DNA of 64,000 nucleotides, taken from a virus. Location of the stretch: IMG/VR virus record IMGVR_UViG_3300033146_001382, positions 124,001-188,000 of that record, one strand, 5' to 3'. Positions 26,559-35,667 of this stretch are shown piece after piece (positions within the stretch are counted from its first letter, which is position 1; each line of letters opens with the position of its first letter). The notes under the pieces are model-generated. The model had not been told where the DNA came from and made no database searches. It worked only from the letters and a program-made list of their open reading frames with translations. The translations under genes and the position numbers were made by a program.

Positions 26559-27866
26559 ATGAAAAAAAGAAAATTAAGTAAACAAGTTCAGCAGAAAAAA
26601 ATTAAAGTGTTAGCATATTGTGACTCACCATCATGTGCTACTGGTTTTGGTACAGTATCTAGAAATATATTTGAAGCTCTTTACAAGACTGGTAGGTATG
26701 AAATAGATATTCTAGGTATTAACTATTGGGGAGATCCACATGGTCTACCTTATCGGATATGGCCAACAGGTATTAATGGAGACAAGGACCCTTATGGGCG
26801 TAGAAAAGTTACAAGTATGATCCCACAGATGAAATACGATATATTATTTTTGTTACAGGATTCATTTATACTTGATTTCATGCCAGCACTTATGTCTCAG
26901 CTTAAGTCTTCCGGTAAAGAATTCAAATCTATTTGTTATTTCCCTATTGATGGTACACCTAAGTCACAGTGGATAGATAATGTAACTCAGGCTGATGAAG
27001 TAGTAGCTTATTCTCAATTTGGTGTAGATGCAGTTAAAGCTATTCAGCCCGATTGTAAGGATTTACATATTATTCCACACGGCGCTAATGTAAATGAATT
27101 TAGGCCCTTACCTAAAAAAGATGTTAAAGCTTTTAGAAATCAGTATTTTGGTAAACATGCTGATAGTTTCATTGTTACTAATTTGAATAGAAATCAGCAT
27201 AGAAAGGATATCCCGAGAACTATAGCGGCTTTTAAAAAGTTTAGAGAGTCAGTACCTAAATCTATTCTATACCTTCATATGGCATCTAAGGACCAGGGTT
27301 GGAATTTACCAGAGGTATGTAAATCTTATGGTTTTGATTTAGCAAATGATATTATTTTCCCAGAAAATTTTGGGCCCAATCAAGGATATCCTAGAGAGAT
27401 AGTTAATATGATTTATAATGCTTCTGATTTAGTTGTGAGTACTACTTTAGGTGAAGGATGGGGCCTATCTTGGGTAGAAGCTATGGCTGCTAAAACACCA
27501 GTACTTATGCCTAATAATACAGCTATAACTGAGAACATAAGTGCTGAGAGAGGGTACTTATGTGATAGTGGTACTAGTGCTGCTCTAACTACAGTTCTAG
27601 CTAATGATAATGAAGTAGTTAGGCCCTTGGTGGATGTAGAGGATATGGCTAATAAAATGGTGCATATAGCTAATAATTATGATGAAGCGCTAGCTAAAGC
27701 TGAAACAGCTTATAAATGGGTACATGATAATTTAAATTGGCAAGGTAATGTTGGCAAACAGTGGGTAGCTTTGTTTGATAAAGTGTACGCTGATTTAATA
27801 GAAGAAAAAATGTACGGTATTAGCTCTAGTACAGACAAAAAAACTATTAAAGCTGAAGTATTATAG
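26559..27866 (+). CDS. GT-B fold glycosyltransferase (GT4-like)
   Basis: This 435-residue protein starts at ATG 26559. The N-terminal Rossmann part begins KVLAYCDSPSCATGFGTVSR. The C-terminal half has IIPHGANVNEF, FIVTNLNRNQHRKDIPRTI and the sugar-nucleotide site ASDLVVSTTLGEGWGLSWVE, which contains the E-x7-E element of GT4 enzymes. It transfers a sugar from a nucleotide donor with retention. It is the first gene of the glycan island. The acceptor is unknown: host surface, virion or DNA base. About 30 residues at each end are low-complexity and lysine-rich. Confidence 0.85.
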   Translation: MKKRKLSKQVQQKKIKVLAYCDSPSCATGFGTVSRNIFEALYKTGRYEIDILGINYWGDPHGLPYRIWPTGINGDKDPYGRRKVTSMIPQMKYDILFLLQDSFILDFMPALMSQLKSSGKEFKSICYFPIDGTPKSQWIDNVTQADEVVAYSQFGVDAVKAIQPDCKDLHIIPHGANVNEFRPLPKKDVKAFRNQYFGKHADSFIVTNLNRNQHRKDIPRTIAAFKKFRESVPKSILYLHMASKDQGWNLPEVCKSYGFDLANDIIFPENFGPNQGYPREIVNMIYNASDLVVSTTLGEGWGLSWVEAMAAKTPVLMPNNTAITENISAERGYLCDSGTSAALTTVLANDNEVVRPLVDVEDMANKMVHIANNYDEALAKAETAYKWVHDNLNWQGNVGKQWVALFDKVYADLIEEKMYGISSSTDKKTIKAEVL

Positions 27867-27899
27867 TTTGTACTATAAGATTAGTAACTAATTAAGATA

Positions 27900-27944
27900 A
27901 TGACCGCAAGTCTAAGTAATTTTGATTACTATTCTTGCGGTCAT
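27900..27944 (+). promoter_or_regulatory. Nested RNA hairpin before the ThyX-like gene
   Basis: An 11-bp perfect stem (ATGACCGCAAG 27900-27910, CTTGCGGTCAT 27934-27944) encloses a second 6-bp stem (AGTAAT 27915-27920, ATTACT 27925-27930) with a TTTG loop. It has no following T-tract, so a standard terminator is unlikely. The ribosome site AAGGA and ATG 27960 lie just downstream. The ATG at 27900 within the stem is unlikely to be the gene start. It could be an RNA-processing, protein-binding or translational control element. Confidence 0.6.
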
Positions 27945-27959
27945 GGAATAAGGATTTCT

Positions 27960-28556
27960 ATGATTAAAGTAAAAAAACTAGCTGAAGATAAGAATAATTT
28001 TTTAGCTGCTTTATTAGGTATGGGATTGGCGTTTGATAAGACTATAGAAGGTCTGGATAAAGGTATTGATATATTTTTTCACTCTGATGGCTCTTATAAT
28101 AAATTGTACTTTACTATGTTGGATAGGGCAAAACGTATGTCATTTAAAGGTAGGGGCCATAATAAATTTCTTAGGGCTATCAATATTGATTTTATTATAC
28201 AAGCCCCCTGTGATTGGTGGCAACAACAAGCTACTTATACAACTGTAGCTGCAGTACAATCTACCAGTACTATGCATATGCTAAAAAAATCTGGATTGGC
28301 TAACGGGGTAGACCCTTTAGTAGATGAGCTTATACTGAAAAGATATAATGAACTTCTTAAAGAAACTAATGATTTAGTTGTGTTGAAACGAAATTTACCT
28401 TCTGGGTATATGTATATAAGGACTGTTCATTTAAATTATATGACTTTACAGCATATGGTAAATCAACGGCTTGAACATAAAGAACCAGAATGGCCAGAAT
28501 TTTGCAAACAGGTATTAAATCAGATAGATCACCCCTATTTAGTTTTAAAAGATTAA
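27960..28556 (+). CDS. ThyX-like protein, probably divergent or inactive
   Basis: This protein is 198 residues from ATG 27960 (TAAGGATTTCT before it). An upstream ATG at 27900 sits inside a strong hairpin and would add 20 unlikely residues. The segment FLRAINIDFIIQAPCDWWQQ followed by TYTTVAAVQSTSTMHML parallels the ThyX strand and loop holding RHRxxSxNxxSxRY. The later LP...NYMTLQHMVNQRLEHKEPEW parallels the ThyX helix that binds FAD and dUMP. The RHR triad is replaced, so flavin-dependent thymidylate synthesis may be lost or altered. It lies inside the glycan island, not with the nucleotide genes. The homology is inferred from pattern. Confidence 0.4.
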   Translation: MIKVKKLAEDKNNFLAALLGMGLAFDKTIEGLDKGIDIFFHSDGSYNKLYFTMLDRAKRMSFKGRGHNKFLRAINIDFIIQAPCDWWQQQATYTTVAAVQSTSTMHMLKKSGLANGVDPLVDELILKRYNELLKETNDLVVLKRNLPSGYMYIRTVHLNYMTLQHMVNQRLEHKEPEWPEFCKQVLNQIDHPYLVLKD

Positions 28557-28593
28557 TAAACTGACTTTATAATTTATAAAAGGATATATACAA

Positions 28594-29712
28594 ATGGAAA
28601 TAAAAGGAATAAAATATACTGGACCTATATTAGATAATTCTGGATATAGTAAGGCTTGTAGAGGTAATATTTTAGCTTTGTATCACGCAGGTGTACCTAT
28701 TACGCTTAATTCAATATCTTTTGAGTCAGCTCGTCCTGACCTAGGAGAAGATGGTAAAATTATTTATAGTTTGATAGATAAGAAAATAGATTACAATATC
28801 AATTTGATACATACTACACCTGAATTTTGGTCTCAGCATAAAGAGCGCACTGCTTGTAATATTGGGTATACTATATGGGAGACTACTAAACTACATGACG
28901 ATTGGCCTGACTATATTAATAACAATGTGGATAAAGTACTCGTTGGCTGTAAATGGAATGAGAGTGTATTTAAAAATAGTGGGGTTACTATCCCTATTGG
29001 GGTTGTGCCACATGGTATAAATATTAATGAGTTTAATACCATTGCACCATATCAAATAGCTGGTGTAAGGGATACTGATTTTGTATTTTATAGTATTTTC
29101 CAGTGGACTGAGCGGAAGTGCCCTTTAGCATTGCTGAAAGCATACTACCATGCTTTTCAAAACAATGAAGAGGTAGTATTAGTCTTGAAAGCCTATGGGA
29201 ATGATTACAGTGCAAAACAAAAACAGTCTATAGTTAATGCAATAAAACACTTAAAATGGAATATGCCTATGCCTGTATTTCCTAAAGTAGTATTAATAGG
29301 TAATATGCTAACAGAAGATGAAATATCTGCAGTTCACGCACGTGGAGATTGTTATGTATCTCTAGATAGAGGTGAGGGATTTGGTCTTAGTCCATTTACT
29401 GCCGGTGCAGCAGGTAATCCAATTATAGTGACAGGTTTTGGTGGATCAACTGAGTATGCTAAAGAAGATAATAGTTACTTAGTAGATTATACGCTTACAC
29501 CTGTTTATGGAATGCCATGGTCCAGGTGGTATAACGGTACCCAGCTTTGGGCAGAGCCAGATGTAATCGATGGCGCTAATAAAATGAAATATGTTTATGA
29601 GCACCAAGAGAATGCTAAAGTAAATGGACAAGGGCTACAGGAGTATATTAGAGAGAATTTTTCATGGGAAGTAATCGCTAGAAAGATTATCAGCGAGATT
29701 GAGGAGCTATAG
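28594..29712 (+). CDS. GT-B fold glycosyltransferase (GT4-like)
   Basis: This 372-residue protein starts at ATG 28594 behind AAAAGGATATATAC. Features are GPILDNSGYSKACRGNILAL (N-terminal donor/acceptor loop), VPHGININEF, FYSIFQWTERKCPLALLKAY and the nucleotide-sugar motif VSLDRGEGFGLSPF near residue 260. It is distinct from the GT-B protein at 26559 (low identity), so two different linkages are likely. No signal peptide or membrane segment is visible, so it is cytoplasmic. Confidence 0.85.
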   Translation: MEIKGIKYTGPILDNSGYSKACRGNILALYHAGVPITLNSISFESARPDLGEDGKIIYSLIDKKIDYNINLIHTTPEFWSQHKERTACNIGYTIWETTKLHDDWPDYINNNVDKVLVGCKWNESVFKNSGVTIPIGVVPHGININEFNTIAPYQIAGVRDTDFVFYSIFQWTERKCPLALLKAYYHAFQNNEEVVLVLKAYGNDYSAKQKQSIVNAIKHLKWNMPMPVFPKVVLIGNMLTEDEISAVHARGDCYVSLDRGEGFGLSPFTAGAAGNPIIVTGFGGSTEYAKEDNSYLVDYTLTPVYGMPWSRWYNGTQLWAEPDVIDGANKMKYVYEHQENAKVNGQGLQEYIRENFSWEVIARKIISEIEEL

Positions 29713-29721
29713 TAATAGCTA

Positions 29722-31134
29722 ATGGCCAGATTAATAGATATAGAAAGTATAAAGACTTTGTTTAAGAAAGATAATTATTTAGTATTATCTACTAAGTATA
29801 CACATTCTAAACAGAAGATTTCATATAAATGCCCTGATGGACATTTACACTCCATGCGACTTGACCATTGGAGGAGAGGTGTTAGATGTCCGTATTGTTC
29901 TGATAAGTTTAAAAAATCTATTGAGTACATAAGGCCATTTTTCGCACTAGAAGGTTATAACTTAATATCTGACACATATATAGACGCTAATACTAAATTA
30001 CACTTAGTTTGTCCTGAAGGGCATGATTATTACACTAGTTGGCATAACTGGAAATCAGGAAATCACAGGTGTTCAAAGTGTAATGGAGGTATACGTTTGG
30101 ACGCATCCAGTGTTAATAATGTATTTAGTAAAGAGGGCTATACTATGGTAGGTGCATATGGTAACTGTCACTCTCCTATCGAATGCCAATGCCCTGAAGG
30201 TCATACATATTTGGTCACATTTGGTAATTTTACATCTAAAAACACTAGGTGTACTGAATGTAGCGGTAATGGGGCGTCTTCTGGTGAAATTATGTTAAGG
30301 GATCACATTAAGTCTTTAGGGGTAGTAGCTATATACAACAATAGAAAATTAATAACCCCATTAGAACTTGATATAGTAATACCATCTAAGAAGATAGCTA
30401 TAGAATATTGTGGTTTGTATTGGCACTCAGAATTAAATGGAAAAGATAGAAAGTATCATTTAAATAAATTAAATCTGTGTCAAAAAATAGGTTATAAATT
30501 GATTACTATTTTTGAAGACGAGTTGTTATCTAATAAAGAAATTGTTTTTAGTAGATTAACATGTTTATTGTCCAAAACTACTAGTAAAGTATATGCACGT
30601 AAATGTTCAGTGCGTCAGATTTCCCCTAGATTGGCTAAGGAGTTTTGCTCAACTAATCATATGCAGGGATACGGAGCAGGGGCTTACATAAAATTAGGAG
30701 CGTTTTATAAAAATAATCTAGTAGCGGTTATGACTTTTGCTAAACCATCTATTGCTAAAGGGTATAATAGTAAATTAGAGGGTGTGTATGAGTTACATAG
30801 ATTTTGTAGTGTTAAGGATACTATTGTTGTAGGAATAGCTTCTAAACTGTTTAAATATTTTTTAAATAATTTTAAGTTTAATACTCTATTTTCCTACGCT
30901 GATAGACGATGGTCTACAGGAAATGTATATACTAAATTGGGGTTTGTTTTTAATAGTTATACTAGACCTAATTACTGGTACATTAAGGGTAAGAGAAGGA
31001 TTAATAGATTCTCTCTTAGGAAAACAGTTGCTGATAACCAAGATATTACAGAATGGGAAAATAGGCGTCTCGCAGGCTATGATAGAATATGGGATTGCGG
31101 TAATTTAAAATATGTGTATAAAAAAGGAGATTAA
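29722..31134 (+). CDS. Vsr-like (EDxHD-type) homing endonuclease with zinc-finger repeats and GNAT-like C-terminus
   Basis: This is a 470-residue protein. Three treble-clef zinc modules of form CPxGH...W..G.RCxxC lie at about residues 35-60, 95-120 and 155-180. They carry knuckles CPDGH/CPYC, CPEGH/CSKC and CPEGH/CTEC. The catalytic part reads LDIVIPSKKIAIEYCGLYWH...YHLNKLNLCQ..YKLITIFEDE, the arrangement of Vsr-fold homing nucleases with a D...E...H...E/D site. Residues ~290-430 (VSVRQIS-type CSVRQISPRLAKEFCSTNHM, ADRRWSTGNVYTKLGF) resemble the GNAT-like domain fused to many of these. The ribosome site is weak and the gene sits between island genes without partner overlap, as expected for a free-standing mobile gene. 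Confidence 0.8.
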   Translation: MARLIDIESIKTLFKKDNYLVLSTKYTHSKQKISYKCPDGHLHSMRLDHWRRGVRCPYCSDKFKKSIEYIRPFFALEGYNLISDTYIDANTKLHLVCPEGHDYYTSWHNWKSGNHRCSKCNGGIRLDASSVNNVFSKEGYTMVGAYGNCHSPIECQCPEGHTYLVTFGNFTSKNTRCTECSGNGASSGEIMLRDHIKSLGVVAIYNNRKLITPLELDIVIPSKKIAIEYCGLYWHSELNGKDRKYHLNKLNLCQKIGYKLITIFEDELLSNKEIVFSRLTCLLSKTTSKVYARKCSVRQISPRLAKEFCSTNHMQGYGAGAYIKLGAFYKNNLVAVMTFAKPSIAKGYNSKLEGVYELHRFCSVKDTIVVGIASKLFKYFLNNFKFNTLFSYADRRWSTGNVYTKLGFVFNSYTRPNYWYIKGKRRINRFSLRKTVADNQDITEWENRRLAGYDRIWDCGNLKYVYKKGD

Positions 31135-31138
31135 TTGT

Positions 31139-31624
31139 ATGAAGAAGACACTGAATATTGGGGCTGGTGAACGTGTGTACGCACATTACCCTACGGATAA
31201 TTATGAGTGTATTAATTTTGATGAGAGGGATTTAAAAAGTACTGATGTAGTAGGTGACGTAAGGGATTTAAGTATGTTCAATGATGAAGAGTTTGATTTT
31301 ATTTTAGCTAGTGATATTATAGAACATTTTCCAATTAAAGATGTACAAACTATATTAAAAGAATGGAGTAGAGTATTAAAACCTATTGGTGTTATTGAAT
31401 TTAGGCTTCCTAACTTAGCCGCCATTTGTAAGCAATATATTAATAAAAAAAATGCTAGAAATATTAGTTGGTTACTATATGGAGGGCAAGATTATTCAGG
31501 CAATTTTCATTATACTTGCTATGATAGGGGGCTGTTCACAGAAGAGTGTGAAAAAGCAGGATTTAGTATACTTACCTACAGTGAAGAAGGATTTAATATG
31601 GTAGTCCGTTGTAGGAAGAATTAA
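31139..31624 (+). CDS. SAM-dependent methyltransferase
   Basis: This protein is 161 residues from ATG 31139 (AGGAG at 31125-31129). The frame is open further upstream, inside the endonuclease gene. Class I fold marks are TLNIGAGE (motif I), VVGDVRDLSMF, FDFILASDIIEHF (motif IV with the acceptor-side His) and IGVIEFRLPNL. It belongs to the Methyltransf_11/UbiE-like group that often acts on glycans in polysaccharide gene clusters. It lies two bases before the next glycosyltransferase. The substrate is inferred to be a sugar or glycan. Confidence 0.8.
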   Translation: MKKTLNIGAGERVYAHYPTDNYECINFDERDLKSTDVVGDVRDLSMFNDEEFDFILASDIIEHFPIKDVQTILKEWSRVLKPIGVIEFRLPNLAAICKQYINKKNARNISWLLYGGQDYSGNFHYTCYDRGLFTEECEKAGFSILTYSEEGFNMVVRCRKN

Positions 31625-31625
31625 A

Positions 31626-32267
31626 ATGTCTCAATTAAAGCTAGTGAGTGCTAATTTTGTTAAAAATGAGGCTCATTGTATAGAATTAATGCTAGACTCA
31701 GTACAGCCATTTGTTGATGATAGTTATATTTTAGTTGATAAAGACACTACTGATAACACTGCAGATATCTGTAAATCTAGAGGCTGTAAAGTTGAATACT
31801 TTGAGTTTGAGAATTTTGCTAAAGTTTGGAATACGCTTTTATCTTGGGTTAACAGTGCTACAGATTGGACTATATTTATTGCTCCGGATGAAACTATTGA
31901 TGCAGAGTTTGGTAATTTTTTAAGGCCCGCTATCGAAAAGATGCATACTAAAACTACTGATGGTATGTGGTTTAGAAGGAAGCATTGGGTAGATTTAGAA
32001 AAAACTAAAGAATATACTGCACAAAATTGGTACCCTGATTGGCAATTACGTTTAATCAGAAACGACTACCCAAGAATACATTTAGTAAATTATGTGCATG
32101 AATGGCCCAAAGGTATACGAAAGACTATACGTACTAAAATGGATATACATCATTTTAATATGTATTGGAAACCGCGTTTAAATTATAATTTTGAAAAAAT
32201 GAATACTTTATATGCTAAATTACAGAAATTACAGAAGGAAGATGGCGGAGGTAATATTTGGCCATAA
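31626..32267 (+). CDS. GT2-like glycosyltransferase (GT-A fold)
   Basis: This 213-residue protein has the GT-A start LVSANFVKNEAHCIELMLDS, then DDSYILVDKDTTDNTADI (nucleotide-binding Asp), TIFIAPDETIDAEF (replacing the usual DADE metal motif by PDE) and a basic aromatic end. This short form with VKNE...W resembles Wzz-adjacent SunS/WaaE-type GT2 enzymes. The PDE variant leaves one acidic residue at the metal site. Activity is plausible but not certain. It is co-transcribed with the methyltransferase and dehydrogenase. Confidence 0.75.
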   Translation: MSQLKLVSANFVKNEAHCIELMLDSVQPFVDDSYILVDKDTTDNTADICKSRGCKVEYFEFENFAKVWNTLLSWVNSATDWTIFIAPDETIDAEFGNFLRPAIEKMHTKTTDGMWFRRKHWVDLEKTKEYTAQNWYPDWQLRLIRNDYPRIHLVNYVHEWPKGIRKTIRTKMDIHHFNMYWKPRLNYNFEKMNTLYAKLQKLQKEDGGGNIWP

Positions 32268-32277
32268 GGAGCTTAAT

Positions 32278-33285
32278 ATGAAAATAGTTATTGTCGGTGC
32301 AGGATACTGGGGAAAAAATTTAATTAGAACATTTAATAATCTTGGGGTTTTAGCTGCTATTTATGATTTGGATACTAAGGCTCTAGAACATTATAAGAAA
32401 GACTCTGCATATAGTAAAGTAGAATTTGGTACTGATTATACTAAGTGTTTACAACGTTGGGATATAGATGGAGTAGTAGTAGCTACTCCTCCAAACACTC
32501 ATTATAGTATTGCTTCTGAAGTTTTAAGTAGTGGTAAACATGTATTTATAGAAAAGCCTATGACTTTAGATGAGGAATCTTCTACACAATTAGTGGCTTT
32601 GGCAGAAGAGAAAAATAAAATCATTATGGTAGGGCATATTTTTCTTTATAGTCCAGAAATACTTAAATTAAAAGAGATTATTTCGGCAGAAACTTTTGGA
32701 GATATATGTTATGCATATACTCAACGGTTAAACTTAGGTAAAATTCAGGAATGTGGTGTTATAATGGATTTGGCTCCTCATGATGTGTCTATTTTAGATT
32801 ATTTACTAGATGACACTTGTGAAAAAGTAAAAACCGTAGCTGACTCTCATGTTATAGATAATGTAGAAGATGTTTCTTTTATAACATTACGTTATAAAAA
32901 AGGGACATTAGCACATTTACATTTAAGTTGGCTAGATCCTCTAAAAGTTAGAAACACTGTAGTAGTTGGTACTAAACAGATGGTAGTGTGTGATTCAGGT
33001 ACAAAAAAAATAGACATCTATAATACTTCAGTTGATTTTGATGGGATTAAACAAGCGTCTAATAGCTCTTATGGAGCACATTTACTTACGTATACATATG
33101 GCGATGTAGTAACTCCATTTATACCTAATGTAGAACCTATGAGGGCAGAAGCAGAAGAATTTTTAAATTGTATGAAATTAAATAAATTACCACTTGCAGA
33201 TGGATCATTAGGTTTAAGTGTAGTAAAGACTATAGTAGCTATGAAAAATTCTTTAAAGGGGAATGGAAAATGGCAGAAAGTATAA
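32278..33285 (+). CDS. Gfo/Idh/MocA sugar-nucleotide dehydrogenase (GnnA/WlbA-like)
   Basis: This protein is 335 residues from ATG 32278, with ATAAGGAGC before it. It shows NAD-binding MKIVIVGAGYWGKNLIRTF, DGVVVATPPNTHY and the family catalytic motif KHVFIEKPMT (Lys of EKP), followed by MVGHIFLYSP. Within polysaccharide clusters this family oxidises C3 of UDP-GlcNAc or its uronic acid (WlbA, GnnA). The nearby aminotransferase (38351) and LpxA-like protein (34106) supply the next steps of a 3-amino-sugar route. The fold and family are clear; the exact substrate is inferred. Confidence 0.85.
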   Translation: MKIVIVGAGYWGKNLIRTFNNLGVLAAIYDLDTKALEHYKKDSAYSKVEFGTDYTKCLQRWDIDGVVVATPPNTHYSIASEVLSSGKHVFIEKPMTLDEESSTQLVALAEEKNKIIMVGHIFLYSPEILKLKEIISAETFGDICYAYTQRLNLGKIQECGVIMDLAPHDVSILDYLLDDTCEKVKTVADSHVIDNVEDVSFITLRYKKGTLAHLHLSWLDPLKVRNTVVVGTKQMVVCDSGTKKIDIYNTSVDFDGIKQASNSSYGAHLLTYTYGDVVTPFIPNVEPMRAEAEEFLNCMKLNKLPLADGSLGLSVVKTIVAMKNSLKGNGKWQKV

Positions 33286-34103
33286 GTGCACACTTAATAA
33301 CACATCAATGTGTCACTCTAGATTTTTGTGTGGAATCTACTATTAGAAGTATGCTTGATTTCTGTGATGATATTTATATTAATGATGGAAAATCTACTGA
33401 TGGTACCTTGGATATTTTGTATTCATTACAAAATGAATATGGTAGAGATAGAATAAAATTGTTTGAACGAGAATGGCAACATAATAGACGTATGTGGGCG
33501 GACGAGAAGAATTTTATATTAGATAAGATACCACAAGATTCTTATGTCTTATGCATAGATGCTGACGAAGCTTTACATGAAAAAGATATACATAAGTTAA
33601 AAGAGCTGACTTCAAAGGGGTTTAAATCTATTTCTTTTAATGTAATACATTTTTATGGTAGACCTACTAATTTTATAGAAGGGCCAAATTGGTATAAAAG
33701 TCATACACGCTTATGGAAACGGTCTACAGGTATTAAGTTAATATGTAGGCCAGGTGGTTGTGCAGATGATGTAGTATGGCCCAACGGACAACCAGCTCAT
33801 ATAATTAATCATCAACCTAGTGGGATATCTATTTATCATTATGGTAATTGTAGAGATCCTAAAGCCCTTGGGATGAAAGCAAAAAAAGCTGATGATTTAT
33901 ATCAAAATAGTGATGAGTACAAAGGCGGGTTATTAGCTAAGCCCAGAGCATTTACATATGCTTTTGATTCTATTAAAACTCAAGTATTTAAAGGGACTCA
34001 TCCTAAGTATGTAAAAGAATGGTGTAAAATACATAATAATCAGCCAACAGAGTACTTAGTAGAGGGTGAACAGCAAAATAAATTATGGTGTTTTGAGGAG
34101 TAA
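33270..34103 (+). CDS. GT2-like glycosyltransferase
   Basis: This 277-residue protein starts at ATG 33270, overlapping the dehydrogenase end by 16 bases, with AAAGGGGAA as ribosome site. The GT-A core has DDIYINDGKSTDGTLDIL, then YVLCIDADEALHEKD, in which DADE is the metal-binding D-x-D element. A C-terminal region holds many His and Trp residues (HYGNCRDPKALGMKAKKADD). It is a cytoplasmic, inverting transferase. It likely adds one of the sugars made by the flanking enzymes. Confidence 0.8.
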   Translation: MAESISAHLITHQCVTLDFCVESTIRSMLDFCDDIYINDGKSTDGTLDILYSLQNEYGRDRIKLFEREWQHNRRMWADEKNFILDKIPQDSYVLCIDADEALHEKDIHKLKELTSKGFKSISFNVIHFYGRPTNFIEGPNWYKSHTRLWKRSTGIKLICRPGGCADDVVWPNGQPAHIINHQPSGISIYHYGNCRDPKALGMKAKKADDLYQNSDEYKGGLLAKPRAFTYAFDSIKTQVFKGTHPKYVKEWCKIHNNQPTEYLVEGEQQNKLWCFEE

Positions 34104-34105
34104 TT

Positions 34106-34726
34106 ATGACTATTATAATACATCCTACAGCGGTAGTTGAGACTACTAATATAGGAGAAGGGACTTATATAGGACCATTTACATATATTACCAAAAGAGT
34201 TAAGATAGGTAAAAATTGTATAATAAATAATGCTTCTATAGGGTTGCCTGGAGAACATCCTGAAATTGTGGAAGACCATGGACATTTTATAGAAATTGCA
34301 GACAACGTGACTATTAGAGAGTATGTTACTATTAACACACCATTATTCAGTAAAAGAACTTTTATAGGGGCTGGTAGTTACTTAATGGCTAAGTCTCATG
34401 TAGGACATGATGCTTCATTAGGAAAACATGTAGTATTACATACTGGTGCAGTAATAGGGGGGCATTCTACTATAGGTGACTATTGCTATTTAGGACTTAA
34501 TTGCTCTACCCATCCATTTGCTAGATTAGATAGTTATTGTATAGTTGGGGCAAATGGTATTTATAAAGGTAAATCTCCATCAGCATTAGTTTGGGTGGGA
34601 GTTCCAGCTGTTCCAATTAAAATTAATATGGTAGGGCTCGATAGGCATTGCAAAGAGGGATTAAAACAGACTTTAATTGCTAATGCAGAAGTATTTTTAA
34701 ATAGAGGGGGAACGAAAAATAAATGA
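34106..34726 (+). CDS. LpxA-like left-handed beta-helix acyltransferase
   Basis: This 206-residue protein contains hexapeptide repeats from IIHPTAVVETTNIGEGTYIG onward. The central AKSHVGHDASLGKHVVL matches the LpxA catalytic-His region (HIAHD), and VPAVPIKINMVGLDRHCKE matches the LpxA C-terminal AxPxGVNxxGLxRR segment. LpxA (~262 residues) transfers an acyl chain to the 3-position of UDP-GlcNAc or UDP-GlcNAc3N. This shorter form has a reduced C-terminal helical domain and may acetylate instead, as in QdtC- or WlbB-type enzymes. Its place between a GnnA-like dehydrogenase and a GnnB-like aminotransferase supports action on a 3-amino sugar. Confidence 0.8.
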   Translation: MTIIIHPTAVVETTNIGEGTYIGPFTYITKRVKIGKNCIINNASIGLPGEHPEIVEDHGHFIEIADNVTIREYVTINTPLFSKRTFIGAGSYLMAKSHVGHDASLGKHVVLHTGAVIGGHSTIGDYCYLGLNCSTHPFARLDSYCIVGANGIYKGKSPSALVWVGVPAVPIKINMVGLDRHCKEGLKQTLIANAEVFLNRGGTKNK

Positions 34727-35667
34727 GGTTAATTTGTGCAACACCTATGTATAATGAATTAAATCATGTCCACGAATTCATTAATAATGTAGTTAGTCTT
34801 GACATATATGATGAAGTGGTTATATTGGATGATGGGAGTACTGATGGTACATATGAAATACTATTAGATTATACTAAAAAATATAATAATTTACATGTTT
34901 TTAGAAATGATACTAATAGTATTTTATCGCATGGGTATAATAGATGGACTAGATTATCTGAGTTGGTACGGGAGTTTAATCCTACTTGGGTAAATCTTAG
35001 AGCGGCTGATACTAAATATTCTTATCAATGTAGTTTATTTATGAGAGATAGATTAATAAAACTCATGAATGAAGATATCCAATTGATCAGCCTCCCATGG
35101 GTGAATATATGGAGATCTAAAACCTGGTATCGTACAGATGGTCATTGGGGTAATTGGGCAAGACACGGAGTAGTACCTATCTGGAGATTTAGTGATAAGT
35201 TTAAATGGCACCCACAGCACACCAAGACAGGTATGCATCAGGGTATGTGTATACCATCAGATTTAGGTTTTAATGGGAAGAGATCTGTAGCCGGTTTAAA
35301 TACTGATTCTAATTTGCCAATGGTTATTCTTCATGAAGGTTTGAGTACCCATGAGCAGATAGTGGATAAGTTTAGAAACTGTATGAGTTTAGCTAGAGCA
35401 GCTACTAAGATAGGAAGATCTAGAACCATGCCACCACCAGAAAATATGCCATCAGTAAACTCATGGCGTAATTTTGATGGGTACAAAGCATTTTATGAGT
35501 TTAATATTACATTAAAGCCTATCAATATGGAATGGTTATTCCCATCAGATAGATTAGAACTAGAGCCAAGTCCTATACCTAGATCATTATATGAGGTAAT
35601 AAATGAGTTTAGCCCTGTGAGGGCAGAGGAATATAAAATACTATTTAATAAGAGGTTTGTTATATGA
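34723..35667 (+). CDS. GT2-like glycosyltransferase with altered metal motif
   Basis: This 314-residue protein overlaps the previous stop (ATGA). The core is RLICATPMYNELNHVHEFIN, DEVVILDDGSTDGTYEIL, then WVNLRAADTKYSYQC where the D-x-D element would be. Only one Asp (AAD) is kept, so metal use may differ. The middle is Trp-rich (WVNIWRSKTWYRTDGHWGNW). It overlaps the following methyltransferase by four bases. A promoter-like TTGACA-N16-TATATT lies within codons 26-35 (34799-34826). Confidence 0.75.
   Translation: MRLICATPMYNELNHVHEFINNVVSLDIYDEVVILDDGSTDGTYEILLDYTKKYNNLHVFRNDTNSILSHGYNRWTRLSELVREFNPTWVNLRAADTKYSYQCSLFMRDRLIKLMNEDIQLISLPWVNIWRSKTWYRTDGHWGNWARHGVVPIWRFSDKFKWHPQHTKTGMHQGMCIPSDLGFNGKRSVAGLNTDSNLPMVILHEGLSTHEQIVDKFRNCMSLARAATKIGRSRTMPPPENMPSVNSWRNFDGYKAFYEFNITLKPINMEWLFPSDRLELEPSPIPRSLYEVINEFSPVRAEEYKILFNKRFVI

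Noticed and set aside
27900-27959. ATG 27900 as start of the ThyX-like gene
   Set aside because: It lies in an 11-bp stem, has no ribosome site, and adds residues unlike ThyX; AAGGA before ATG 27960 is better.
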